This document shows positions 16,227 to 25,100 of a stretch of DNA of 41,238 nucleotides, piece after piece; the first letter of the stretch is position 1, and every line of letters starts with the position of its first letter. The notes below the pieces were generated by a model. The model saw only the letters and a program-made list of their open reading frames with translations, had not been told where the DNA came from and searched no databases. Origin of the DNA: an uncultured Bacteroidia bacterium (lineage in GTDB: Bacteria > Bacteroidota > Bacteroidia > Bacteroidales > UBA932); the NCBI GenBank assembly GCA_902788175.1, contig CADAJF010000020.1, positions 1 to 41,238 on the forward strand. The letters are read 5' to 3'. The position numbers were made by a program, and so were the translations under genes.

Positions 16227-16282
16227 TGTCAAGTTTAACGTAGGGGCCCGGGGGCAGGTTCCGGTATAAACGGTTTAATCCT

Positions 16283-17461
16283 ATGAAAAAGGCAAGTTTT
16301 CTCTTGCTGTGCGGCATGCTCGTTTTTGCAGCGTGCCAGAAGGACCCTGTTCCTTCAAAAGATGCCACACTGGACGGTGTGAGCGTAGATGTATCCATGT
16401 TTTCAAAATCGGCCCGGAAACTGTTTGTCCTCAATGAGGGCGGCATGGGCTCCAACAACGCCACGCTGGATTTTCTGCGTTTCGAGGACGGGAAATACAT
16501 CAGCAGCGCTTTCCGGAAAATGAATCCGGAGATTGGCGCGGGGCTGGGCGATGTGGGCAATGACATCGCCGTCCACGGGGACGAAGTGTGGATAGTGGTG
16601 AACAATTCGGGGATTGTGGAGGTGATATCGGCCGTGGATGAAACGGAGATAGCCGCCATCCCGGTTCCCACTCCGCGTAGCATTGCCTTCGACGACAAGT
16701 ACGCCTATGTCACCTCCTGGGCGGGCGCTTATGTAACCTACGGCACAGACTACTCCGTCACTGATTCCAAGAATCCCAAAGGGCAGGTTTACCGTATCAA
16801 CCTGGGCACCAAGAAGATAGAGGGCTCCGTGGAAGTGGGTTACCAGCCGGAGGGAATTGCCGTTTACAACGGGAAACTGTACGTAGCCAATTCCGGCGGT
16901 ATCGCCAGCCAGCTCCCGCCCACCTATTCCTATGACAATACCGTGAGCATCATCGATGCCGCCAGTTTCAAAGTGTCGCAGACCGTACAGGTGGAGGTGA
17001 ACCTGAAAAATGTCCACGCCACCAGCGGCGGTACCATTTACGTGACCACGCTGGGCAACTACTGGGACATCCATTCCGGGCTCTATGCCTTCCCCGCAGC
17101 CAATCCCAGCCAGGTGGCCCGGGTGACGGGAGTGGGCATCAAGGAAGAAAACTCCTACGTGACGGCCTCCTGCCAGGAGGGAGACACCATTTATTGCCTG
17201 GGTACGGCCACAGAGTTTGACTGGAGTGCCCCCCGCGAATACTATGTCTGGTCCGTCTCCGGTGAGCGCTTAAGCCTCTACCCCCTGGAACTGGAAGGCA
17301 CGCCTTACGGCATTTCCGTATTGGAAGAGCATATTTTAGTGGCTGATGCCGGAGACTACTTCAATCCCGGCACCCTCTCCTGTTACAGCCTCGACAGCAA
17401 AAAAGACAAGCGCTGGAGCGTGAGTGCCGGCGTATGCCCGGGTCACTTCGCCCTCTATTAG
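16283..17461 (+). CDS. btuG: BtuG-like surface lipoprotein (B12-binding beta-propeller)
   Basis: A 392-aa lipoprotein: MKKASFLLLCGMLVFAAC gives a signal peptide with lipobox FAAC (Cys18). The rest is a seven-bladed propeller of the YncE/DUF5074 type, with blade-like repeats such as RKLFVLNEGGMGSNNATLDF, GDVGNDIAVHGDEVWIVVNN, GSVEVGYQPEGIAVYNGKLY and TIYVTTLGNYWDIHSGLYAF. In Bacteroides thetaiotaomicron, BtuG binds cobalamin very tightly on the cell surface and hands it to BtuB. Placement directly after a cobalamin riboswitch and directly before btuB makes this assignment strong. Its last 28 bases overlap the start of btuB. Confidence 0.88.
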   Translation: MKKASFLLLCGMLVFAACQKDPVPSKDATLDGVSVDVSMFSKSARKLFVLNEGGMGSNNATLDFLRFEDGKYISSAFRKMNPEIGAGLGDVGNDIAVHGDEVWIVVNNSGIVEVISAVDETEIAAIPVPTPRSIAFDDKYAYVTSWAGAYVTYGTDYSVTDSKNPKGQVYRINLGTKKIEGSVEVGYQPEGIAVYNGKLYVANSGGIASQLPPTYSYDNTVSIIDAASFKVSQTVQVEVNLKNVHATSGGTIYVTTLGNYWDIHSGLYAFPAANPSQVARVTGVGIKEENSYVTASCQEGDTIYCLGTATEFDWSAPREYYVWSVSGERLSLYPLELEGTPYGISVLEEHILVADAGDYFNPGTLSCYSLDSKKDKRWSVSAGVCPGHFALY

Positions 17462-19401
17462 TGCGCCTGGGAGCCTGCATATCCTTTCTGCTATTTTCTG
17501 CTTCCTGGTGTGCCGATGCCCAGGAATCGGATACCCTTGTGGCCGCGCAGGTTTTCTCGGTGAAAGCGCTGCCCGTCATCCGTCCCTCCGAGGAAGTCTC
17601 TCTTGCCGCCCTTTCCGCAGCCCCTTCCCAGGTGGCCGACGTCCTTCGCCGCTTCACCGGCGTGCAGGTAAAGGATTACGGGGGCGCAGGCGGTCTTAAA
17701 ACCGTGAATGTAAGGAGCTTAGGCAGCGAGCATGTGGGCATCTTCCTGGATGGAATCCAGATCGACAATGCCCAGAATATGCAGGTGGACCTGGGCCGAT
17801 TCTCCGTGGACGGCCTGGAGACCGTATCCCTGTACAGCGGCCAGAAATCCCTCCGCCTGCAGACGGCCAGGGAATACGCCGCCGGAGCTGCCGTCCATCT
17901 TCGAAGCGCCGTCCCCCGGCACAGCGGATGGCGGCTCAGGCTGCGCACAGGTTCCTTCGGCACTATCAATCCTTCCATCCGCTGGGACAAGGCGCTGGGG
18001 CGCCATATGCTCAGTACATCGGCCGAGTACACAGGCAGCAACGGCCGCTACAAGTATCCGTACTTTGACACTACGCTGGTGCGGGAGAATGGCGACCTTC
18101 GGAGTCTTCGGCTGGAAACGCAGCTTTCCTCCCGGGTTCAAGGCGGGCAGTGGCGTCTGCACCTGTACACTTACGGCTCCGAGCGGGGCTTCCCCGGCCC
18201 CGTGATCCGCCGCGCCCAGGGTTTCCCTTTCAGCGCCGAGCGGCAGGCCGACCAAGACATCTTCCTCCAGGGTTCCTGGACACAGGATTGGGGCAGCCGC
18301 TACGCGACGGCCCTGCGTTTCAAGTATGCCAACAACTACACCCACTACAATACGCATCCGGAAAAGAATCCGATGGCCCTTCCTTATGACCTTCATTACA
18401 GGCAGCACCTGGCCTATCTTTCCCTGGCGCAGTCTTACGTGCTGTGCGACCCCTGGTCCGTGGATGTGAGCGCGGACTATCAATGGGGAAGGCTGGACTC
18501 TGATGTGGGGCAGTTTGTCCGGCCCCGGCGCAGTACGCTTACGGCAGCCGCGGCCTCGCGCCTGGTGTGGCCTTCCTTCCGGCTGGCGGCCCACCTGGTG
18601 TACCAGGGCGCCTGGGACAGTTTTGACCAGAGGCAGGCGGGCGGCTGGACACGGGAAAACGCCTTCCGGCGCGCCTGGATGCCCTCCGTAAGCGTTTTCT
18701 ACGCACCCTTCCGCTTTCTGGAAGCGGACGCTTTTGTCAAGCGGACGTATCGGCTTCCGTCCTTTAACGACCTCTATTACAGCCTGATGGGGAATGCGGG
18801 ACTTTCCCCGGAGCAGGCCTTCCAGGCAGGCATGAACCTCCGTCTCAAAGGAAAGGCAGGCCGATGGGACGGCTCCCTGCACCTGAGCCCCTACTACAAC
18901 CGCGTAAGCGACAAGATTGTGGCCATCCCCACCTCTTCGCAGTTTCGGTGGACCATGCTCAATATCGGCCTGGTGGATATCAGCGGGCTGGATATCAAGG
19001 CGGAAGGGAGTTATGCCCGGGACCTCTGGAAGGCGGCCCTGGCCCTTCGATACAGCTACCAGCAGGCACTGGATCACAGCACGCCGGGCAGCCAGACCTG
19101 GGGGAACCAGATTCCCTACATTCCCCTCCACAGCGGCAGTGCCTGCCTGCAGCTGGACTGGAAAGCGTGGACGCTCTCCTGGGACACCAGCCTTTGCGGG
19201 GGCCGCTGGTCCCGCAGCGCCAATACGGCCGACTATTACCTGGAGCCCTGGAGCCTGACCGACGCCTCCCTCTCCCGCACATGGAAAAGGCTCCGGGCGG
19301 GCCTCCATTTGAGAAATGTATTCAACAAGGCCTATCAGGTGGTGCAGGGCTATCCCATGCCGGGAGCCAACTGGCTGCTTTCATTGGAATATAATTGGTA
19401 A
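17434..19401 (+). CDS. btuB: BtuB-type TonB-dependent vitamin B12 receptor
   Basis: A 655-aa outer-membrane receptor. A signal peptide (about residues 1-29) is followed by DTLVAAQVFSVKA, a candidate TonB box region, then the plug domain with VLRRFTGVQVKDYGGAGGLK, VNVRSLGSEHVGIFLDGIQI and VSLYSGQKSL. The beta-barrel fills the rest, with the usual late motif LRAGLHLRNVFNKAYQVVQGYP and an aromatic C-terminus (SLEYNW). It imports cobalamin passed on by BtuG. The start overlaps btuG by 28 bases, so the two are translationally linked under the riboswitch. The length is typical of BtuB (about 600-650 aa) and shorter than SusC-like receptors. Confidence 0.9.
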   Translation: MPGSLRPLLVRLGACISFLLFSASWCADAQESDTLVAAQVFSVKALPVIRPSEEVSLAALSAAPSQVADVLRRFTGVQVKDYGGAGGLKTVNVRSLGSEHVGIFLDGIQIDNAQNMQVDLGRFSVDGLETVSLYSGQKSLRLQTAREYAAGAAVHLRSAVPRHSGWRLRLRTGSFGTINPSIRWDKALGRHMLSTSAEYTGSNGRYKYPYFDTTLVRENGDLRSLRLETQLSSRVQGGQWRLHLYTYGSERGFPGPVIRRAQGFPFSAERQADQDIFLQGSWTQDWGSRYATALRFKYANNYTHYNTHPEKNPMALPYDLHYRQHLAYLSLAQSYVLCDPWSVDVSADYQWGRLDSDVGQFVRPRRSTLTAAAASRLVWPSFRLAAHLVYQGAWDSFDQRQAGGWTRENAFRRAWMPSVSVFYAPFRFLEADAFVKRTYRLPSFNDLYYSLMGNAGLSPEQAFQAGMNLRLKGKAGRWDGSLHLSPYYNRVSDKIVAIPTSSQFRWTMLNIGLVDISGLDIKAEGSYARDLWKAALALRYSYQQALDHSTPGSQTWGNQIPYIPLHSGSACLQLDWKAWTLSWDTSLCGGRWSRSANTADYYLEPWSLTDASLSRTWKRLRAGLHLRNVFNKAYQVVQGYPMPGANWLLSLEYNW

Positions 19402-19405
19402 AGCC

Positions 19406-20200
19406 ATGTTACTCAGTCTTTTATATGTTCTTATTTCCGGCATTGCGCTGCCGGTTGGCGGTATCCAGATGCAGTATCTGTGGCGCAATCAGCTGGGCGA
19501 TGTCTATAGCCTGGGCCTTGGCAGCGCCGCCTGCCTGGGCGCTGCGGCAGCCACCATGTCGGGCTGGTGTTCGCTTACCGTGGGCAGTTTTGTGTGCACC
19601 CTCATCTGCACCCTTATCTGCTTTTTCGTGACACTCAAGGTGAATACCCAGCAGCTTATTACCTTCGGCATCCTTTTCGGGACTTTTGTGGGCTCGCTGG
19701 GCACCATCGTGGTTACCAATGCGCCCAACGGGGACCTGCTCAAGCAGTACTATCTCTGGGGCGCGGCCAATTTCCGCCTGGAGGGCGTGACCACCGCCGA
19801 CATCCTCTTCTCCCTGGCGCTCTTTGCCGTGGGGCTGGGCGCCGCCCTGTCAAAAGCGGGTCTGCTTACCCGCCATTTCAAGGAGGAGACGGAGATATCG
19901 GCCATGGGGAAGGCGCTGCTGCTGCTGGCCATCATGTGCCTGGTAACCAGTGCGGTAAGCATTTGCGGCCCTATCGGCTTCATTTCCCTGGGGGTCCCCA
20001 ACCTGAGCCGGCTCATCTGCAAGAGCAAGGACATCCGGGCGCACTACCTGATAAGCAGCGCCATGGGCGTGGGCCTGCTGCTTGTCACCTATCTGGTGGT
20101 CCAGTATGTGAACTTTGGCATCTACCTCCCCATCAGCGCCACCATGGCCATCATCGCCCTCCCCCTCATGGCCATGATTTTCGTAAAAGGAGAGAAGTAA
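19406..20200 (+). CDS. btuC: Short FecCD/BtuC-type ABC permease
   Basis: A 264-aa membrane protein of the FecCD family, following btuB by 4 bp and so probably part of B12 uptake. The sequence begins at a point matching the second helix of ordinary BtuC: SGIALPVGGIQMQYLWRNQL and GDVYSLGLGSAACLGAA correspond to the family's SGAxLQxxxRNPLAxPxxLG motif. The later loop CGPIGFISLGVPNLSRL corresponds to the GxIxFvGLxxPHxxR coupling motif, with N in place of H. Family members are usually about 330 aa with ten helices; here about 65 residues including the first helix are missing. No in-frame upstream hydrophobic segment exists, because the frame runs into btuB. No BtuD ATPase or BtuF binding protein follows. 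Confidence 0.8.
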   Translation: MLLSLLYVLISGIALPVGGIQMQYLWRNQLGDVYSLGLGSAACLGAAAATMSGWCSLTVGSFVCTLICTLICFFVTLKVNTQQLITFGILFGTFVGSLGTIVVTNAPNGDLLKQYYLWGAANFRLEGVTTADILFSLALFAVGLGAALSKAGLLTRHFKEETEISAMGKALLLLAIMCLVTSAVSICGPIGFISLGVPNLSRLICKSKDIRAHYLISSAMGVGLLLVTYLVVQYVNFGIYLPISATMAIIALPLMAMIFVKGEK

Positions 20201-20223
20201 TTCATCCGCCCCAAGTTCCGTGT

Positions 20224-20362
20224 GCACTGGAGGGCCGATTTGCCCCCGGAGGTCAGCAGAAACGCAGTCGGGGGGCGCTGGAGGGGCGTTTTGCCCCCGG
20301 AGGTGAGCAGAGGCGCAGCCGGGGGGCACTGGAGGGGCGTTTTGCCCCCGGGGATAGAGAGA
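20224..20362 (+). repeat. 51-bp tandem repeat, about 2.7 copies
   Basis: Units begin at 20224, 20275 and 20326, each of the form G-C-(A/G)-C-T-GGAGGG followed by TTTGCCCCCGGAGGT-type sequence; the third is truncated after TTTGCCCCCGG. The repeats fill the gap between btuC and the convergent CYTH gene. There are no spacers, so this is not CRISPR. The period (17 codons) keeps a frame open, but no translation start is convincing. The rest of the gap holds nothing recognisable. Confidence 0.8.
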
Positions 20363-20422
20363 GATTGCCGGTCCGGCCGGAAATGACGGAGGGGGCCGTC
20401 CCAGACTACCTTCCGGGGCGGG

Positions 20423-20890
20423 CTACCAGTTTTTGTAGGGGTGGTGGAGGAGGTGGGAGTTGTAGTAGCGGGGGTTGCCGGTGACTTCCTGTCCCAGCCA
20501 GTGGGGGCGGTCGAAGGGCTGGTCCGGGCTGTCCAGTTCTATTTCCGCCATTACCAGGCCCTCATTGTCGCCGGCAAATACATCCACCTCGAAGTACTTC
20601 TCCCCTGCCGGCACCAGATAGCGGGTTTTGTCCACGGTGCCGCCGTGGCAGAGGGGAAGGAGGTCGAGGGCATCGGCCAGGGGGATTTCCCGTTCCCATT
20701 CGAAGCGGGAGATGCCGTCCAGGCAGGGGCCTTTGATGGTAAGGAAGCCTTGGGCGTCACGGATGCGCACCCGCACGGTGTTGCCACCGTCGTGGGCAAT
20801 GTATCCCTGGCTTATCCGGTAGGACTTGACGGCCAGCTGGAGGAAGCTGCTGTCGCGTACAAGGAATTTGCGTTCGGTTTCTACTGCCAT
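20423..20890 (-). CDS. CYTH-domain protein (class IV cyclase/triphosphatase-like)
   Basis: A 155-aa protein. The N-terminal VETERKFLV carries the ExExK signature (Glu4-Lys8) of the CYTH fold, followed by alternating charged strands (TVRVRIRDAQGFLTIKG, RFEWEREIPL, KTRYLVP, FEVDVFAGDNEGLVMAEIEL) that line the triphosphate tunnel. Bacterial relatives are inorganic triphosphatases, such as YgiF-like proteins; a cyclase role is less likely. It lies 6 bp downstream of nadD on the same strand and is probably co-transcribed, a pairing that would fit handling of nucleotide by-products (inference). Confidence 0.9.
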   Translation of the reverse strand: MAVETERKFLVRDSSFLQLAVKSYRISQGYIAHDGGNTVRVRIRDAQGFLTIKGPCLDGISRFEWEREIPLADALDLLPLCHGGTVDKTRYLVPAGEKYFEVDVFAGDNEGLVMAEIELDSPDQPFDRPHWLGQEVTGNPRYYNSHLLHHPYKNW

Positions 20891-20896
20891 ACTCTT

Positions 20897-21457
20897 CTAC
20901 ATGAGCCATTTAGACATGTCGCGGCCCTCTGAGAGGCCTTTGCGGATTTCTGTGGAGGAGATGGTCACCAGCGGGGCGTCCAGGAGGCATATCCGCCCCT
21001 GGGGGCAGTCCTTCAGGAGCCGTGCGCGGGCATGGCCGCGGTGATAGCCCCTTCGCGGGAAAACGGCCACGCCGTACTCCGTGAGGATGCGGCGGTAGTC
21101 CCGCCAGCGGTCCAGGCCGGCGAGATTGTCGGCTCCTATGACCAGGGTGAAATCATTTTCCGGTTCCCGCTGCTTCAGGGCATCCAGCGTGCGGATGGTG
21201 TACTGGGGCGGCTCCATCTCCAGCTCTATGTTATCTACCCAGACGTGGACTTCCGGGTGACGGCAGACGGCCTCCACGGCGGCGGTGTAACGCTCCTCCC
21301 CGCTTTTGGCATAGGCGGCCGATTCCTTCAAGGGATTCTGCGGGGTGACCACCAGGTACACCCAGTCGTATCCGGCTTCCAGGGTCAGATACTCCATAAT
21401 GGCCTTGTGGCCCACATGCAGCGGATTGAACGACCCGCTGTAAACTGCAATTTTCAT
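20897..21457 (-). CDS. nadD: Nicotinate-nucleotide adenylyltransferase
   Basis: A 186-aa nucleotidyltransferase of the HxGH class, converting nicotinate mononucleotide and ATP to deamido-NAD in the cytoplasm. The N-terminus reads MKIAVYSGSFNPLHVGHKAI, giving the GSFNPxHxGH signature. TPQNPLKES is the family's PxxPHK-like substrate loop; FTLVIGADNLAGLDRWRDY and VTISSTEIRKGL are the remaining conserved motifs (ISST.IR). The ATG at 21457 is preferred over the upstream in-frame one at 21526 because it starts the first strand and follows the promoter box at 21491-21484. It is divergent from gmk and followed by the CYTH gene. Confidence 0.93.
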   Translation of the reverse strand: MKIAVYSGSFNPLHVGHKAIMEYLTLEAGYDWVYLVVTPQNPLKESAAYAKSGEERYTAAVEAVCRHPEVHVWVDNIELEMEPPQYTIRTLDALKQREPENDFTLVIGADNLAGLDRWRDYRRILTEYGVAVFPRRGYHRGHARARLLKDCPQGRICLLDAPLVTISSTEIRKGLSEGRDMSKWLM

Positions 21458-21483
21458 AGATTCCGGAATCAGTCCACGGCGGG

Positions 21484-21512
21484 CAAATATACAAATATTT
21501 TTCGTATATTTG
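21484..21512. promoter_or_regulatory. Back-to-back promoters for nadD and gmk
   Basis: Two copies of TATATTTG lie in opposite orientation: 21491-21484 on the minus strand (nadD) and 21505-21512 on the plus strand (gmk). Both match TAnnTTTG exactly, with leaders of about 20 nt to each start codon. The two promoters overlap in their -33 regions and probably compete or are co-regulated. Confidence 0.75.
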
Positions 21513-21534
21513 CTTTTCATCAACATCTTCGACT

Positions 21535-22101
21535 ATGCCTGGAAAAGTTTTGATATTCTCTGCCCCGTCAGGTTCGGGGAAAAGTACCATCGTGAACCAT
21601 CTGCTGTCTGTCCGCTCGGATATGGAGTTCTCCGTATCCGCCACCTCCCGCCCGCCCCGCGGGGAGGAAAAAGACGGCGTGGAATACCTGTTTTACTCCG
21701 CCGAAGTCTTCCGCCTCCTGGTGGCCGACGATAAATTCGTAGAGTTTGAAGAGGTCTATCCGGACCGCTTCTACGGCACCCTCAAAAGCGAAGTGAACCG
21801 CATCTGGGGGAAGGGGCACGTCATTGTCTTTGACGTGGACGTCAAGGGCGGCGTCTCCCTGAAAAAGTACTTCGGGGATGCAGCCCTCTCCGTCTTTATC
21901 CAGGCCCCTTCCGTGGAAGAGCTGCGCCGCCGCCTGGTGCTTCGCGGCACGGACACGCCGGAGGCCATCGAAACCCGCATCGCCAAGGCCACGGAAGAGA
22001 TGGCCTATGCCGGCCAGTTTGACCGCATCCTGGTAAACGATGACCTCCAGACTGCCCTCAATGAGGCAGAACAACTTGTCAATCAATTTCTTACCATATG
22101 A
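21535..22101 (+). CDS. gmk: Guanylate kinase
   Basis: A 188-aa kinase phosphorylating GMP to GDP. The P-loop is FSAPSGSGKSTIV (about residues 6-18), followed by FSVSATSRPPRGEEKDGVEY, the GMP-binding segment with conserved S-T-R-PPR-E-DG-Y. VEFEEVYPDRFYGTLK and VIVFDVDVKGGVSLKKYF complete the core. The length is normal. Its ATG follows the TATATTTG box by 22 nt. The stop overlaps the ATG of the next gene (ATGA at 22098-22101), so it is coupled to the tricorn-like protease, an unusual partner. Confidence 0.96.
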   Translation: MPGKVLIFSAPSGSGKSTIVNHLLSVRSDMEFSVSATSRPPRGEEKDGVEYLFYSAEVFRLLVADDKFVEFEEVYPDRFYGTLKSEVNRIWGKGHVIVFDVDVKGGVSLKKYFGDAALSVFIQAPSVEELRRRLVLRGTDTPEAIETRIAKATEEMAYAGQFDRILVNDDLQTALNEAEQLVNQFLTI

Positions 22102-25100
22102 AACGCACACTGATAACCTGTCTTCTGGCCGTCATCACCACAGCGGCCCTGGCCCAGACGGAGGAAGCCCGCCTTCTCCGTTTCCCCGCCACCAACAGCA
22201 CCGATGTAGTTTTCTCCTATGCAGGAGACCTCTGGACCGTCCCCATCGAGGGCGGGCAGGCCCGGCGCCTGACCAGCCATATCGGCTATGAAATCTTTGC
22301 CCGCTATTCTCCGGACGGCAAAACCATCGCTTTCACCGGTGAGTACGACGGCAACCGCGAGGTTTACCGCATTCCTGCCACCGGCGGCGAACCTGTGCGC
22401 CTCACCTACACCTCCACCAATCCAAGGGACGAACTGGGAGACCGCATGGGCCCCAACAACATAGTCATGGCCTGGAGCCCGGACGGCAAGCAGGTGGTGT
22501 ACCGCAACCGCACGGAAGACGGCTTTGCCGGCCAGCTCTGGACGGTATCCCCGGACGGCGGCATGCCCACGCGTATCCCCCTCCCGGAAGGCGGCTTCTG
22601 CAGCTACTCCCCGGACGGCAAAAAACTGGCCTACAACCGCGTGATGCGTGAATTCCGCACCTGGAAATACTACCGCGGCGGCATGGCCGACGACATCTGG
22701 ATCCACGATGCCAAAGCCGGCAAGGTGACCAATGTCTCCAACAACAACGCCCAGGACATCTTCCCCATGTGGGTGGGAGATGAAATCTTCTACGCCAGTG
22801 ACCGCGATATGATCATGAACCTTTTCGTGTACAACACCCGCACGGGCAGCACGGAGAAGGTAACCCATTTCAAGGAGTACGACGTAAAGTTCCCCTCCAC
22901 GGACGGCAAAACCATTGTGTTCGAAAACGGCGGCTGGCTGTACAAGCTGGATCCCAAAACCCGTGCATGCAGCAAAATCCCCGTCACCCTGGGGGCCGAT
23001 GCAGTTTACGGCCGCACCCAGCAGAAGAAACTGGAGGCCAGCACCCGCGGCGCCAGCCTGTCTCCGGACGGCTCCCGCGTAGCGGTCACCGCCCGCGGCG
23101 AAGTCTTTGACGTGCCCGTGGGCAAGGGCGTCACCCGCAACCTCACCCGCTCCTCCAATTCCAACGACAGGGGCGCAGTCTGGAGCCCGGACGGCAAGTG
23201 GATTGCCTGGATCGGGGACAGCACCGGCGAGACAGAAGTTTACCTCTACGATGCCGCCAAGGGCAGCAGCAAACAGCTCACCAGCGGGGCCGATACCTAT
23301 ATCCGCGGCATCCAGTGGGCCCCGGACAGCAAGCACCTCTATTATACGGACCGCAAGAACCGCTTTGTGGAAGTGGATCCGCTGAGCGGTGCCAAACGCA
23401 CCGTGATGGAAAGCCAGACCGGCGAATTCTTTGGCGTTGGCATCTCCCCGGACAGCCAGTGGATCACCTACACCCGGCCGGCCTCCAACGAGATGAGCAT
23501 AGTGTACCTTCGCTCGCTGTCCAGCGGCAAGGAATACCCCGTAACGGAGCGCTGGTACAACAGCGGAAGCCCCACTTTCTCCACCGACGGCAAGTACCTC
23601 ATTTTCACCAGCGACAGGGACCTCAATCCCCAGTACAGCCGCATTGAGTGGAACTACTCCTTCACCGACATGAGCGGCGTCTATATGGCCATGCTCGCGG
23701 GAGACACCCCTTCCCCGCTCATCGCCAAGGATCCGGTTGTGAAGGCCGGTGAACCTGAAAAGCCCGCCGGTCCTCCGCAGGAGAAAAAAGCCGGCCCGCA
23801 GGACAAGAAGGACGCCGGCAAACCCGCCGCCAAGCCCGCTCCCTCCACTAGGGTGGACCCGGACGGCATCGCAGACCGCATTGTCAAGCTGCCCGTCAAG
23901 GGACGCGGCTTCTACTGTGACGGCAAGAGCCTCTGGTACAGCGGCCGCGGCGGCACCCGCGTCTTCAACTTCGAGAGCGGAGAGGACGAAGCTTGCACCG
24001 ACGGCATGATGAGCCCGGCCCCCGGCGGCAAGAAGGCCCTGGTGATGAAAGGCAGGGACATGTACGCCGTGAATATCGGCCCCAAGATGGCCCTGAAGGA
24101 CAAGATTAAGCTGGACGACCTTGTGACCTCCGTGGATTACAGCCAGGAATGGGCCCAGCTCTACGACGAAGTATGGCGCGCTTTCCGCGACGGCTACTAC
24201 CTGGAAAACATGCACGGACTTGACTGGAAGGCCATCAAGGCCAAATACGAGGTACTCCTCCCCTACGCCAAGACCCGCCTGGATGTGAACTACATTATCG
24301 GAGAGATGATTTCCGAAACCGCCAGCGGCCACTGCTACGTCACGCCCGGCGAGTATCCCAAGCCGGAACGCATCCGGATGGGCCTGCTGGGCGCCGAATT
24401 CTCCAAGGTGAAGGACGGCTTCCGCATTGACAAGATCCTGGAAGGCGCCACTTATCGGCCCGAGCTCCGCTCACCGCTCACCGAACCCGGCCTGGGCGTG
24501 AAGGAAGGAGACGTGGTCACCGCCATCGACGGTGTTCCCCTGAAGGACGTGGACAATATCTACAAGCTCCTCATCGGCAAGGCCGATGTCCTGACGGAGC
24601 TCAGCGTAGGCGGCAAAAAGGTGGTGGTCAAACCCATCGCCGACGAAGGCCCGCTGCACCACTACGCCTGGGTGATGAAGAACCTTCGCACCGTAGAAAA
24701 GCTCTCCGGCGGCCGTGTAGGCTATATTTACATCCCCGACATGGGTCCCGAAGGCCTGAGCGAATGGGCCCGCTACTACTACCCGCAGCTGGACAAGGAA
24801 GCCCTCATCATCGACGACCGCGCCAACGGCGGCGGCAATATCTCGCCCATGGTCATCGAGCGTCTGCAGCGCAAAGTTTACCGCATGACCATGCGCCGCG
24901 GTTCCACCCTCACCGGCACTGTTCCGGAGGGCACGCACACCGGTCCCAAGGTGCTCCTGATCAACAAGTACTCCGCCTCTGACGGAGATCTCTTCCCTTG
25001 GAGCTTCAAGGCCAACAAGCTGGGCACCGTCATCGGCACGCGCACCTGGGGCGGTATTGTGGGTATCAGCGGATCGCTGCCTTACGTGGACGGCACGGAT

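Noticed and set aside
20224-20362. CRISPR array
   Set aside because: The 51-bp units are contiguous with no unique spacers, and no cas genes are near.
22083-24332. A 749-codon open frame on the minus strand opposite the tricorn-like gene
   Set aside because: It is a by-product of the high GC and biased third positions of the plus-strand gene; its translation is Gly/Ala/Val/His-rich with no motifs. The same applies to the 478-codon frame opposite the ABC exporter and the 529-codon frame opposite btuB.
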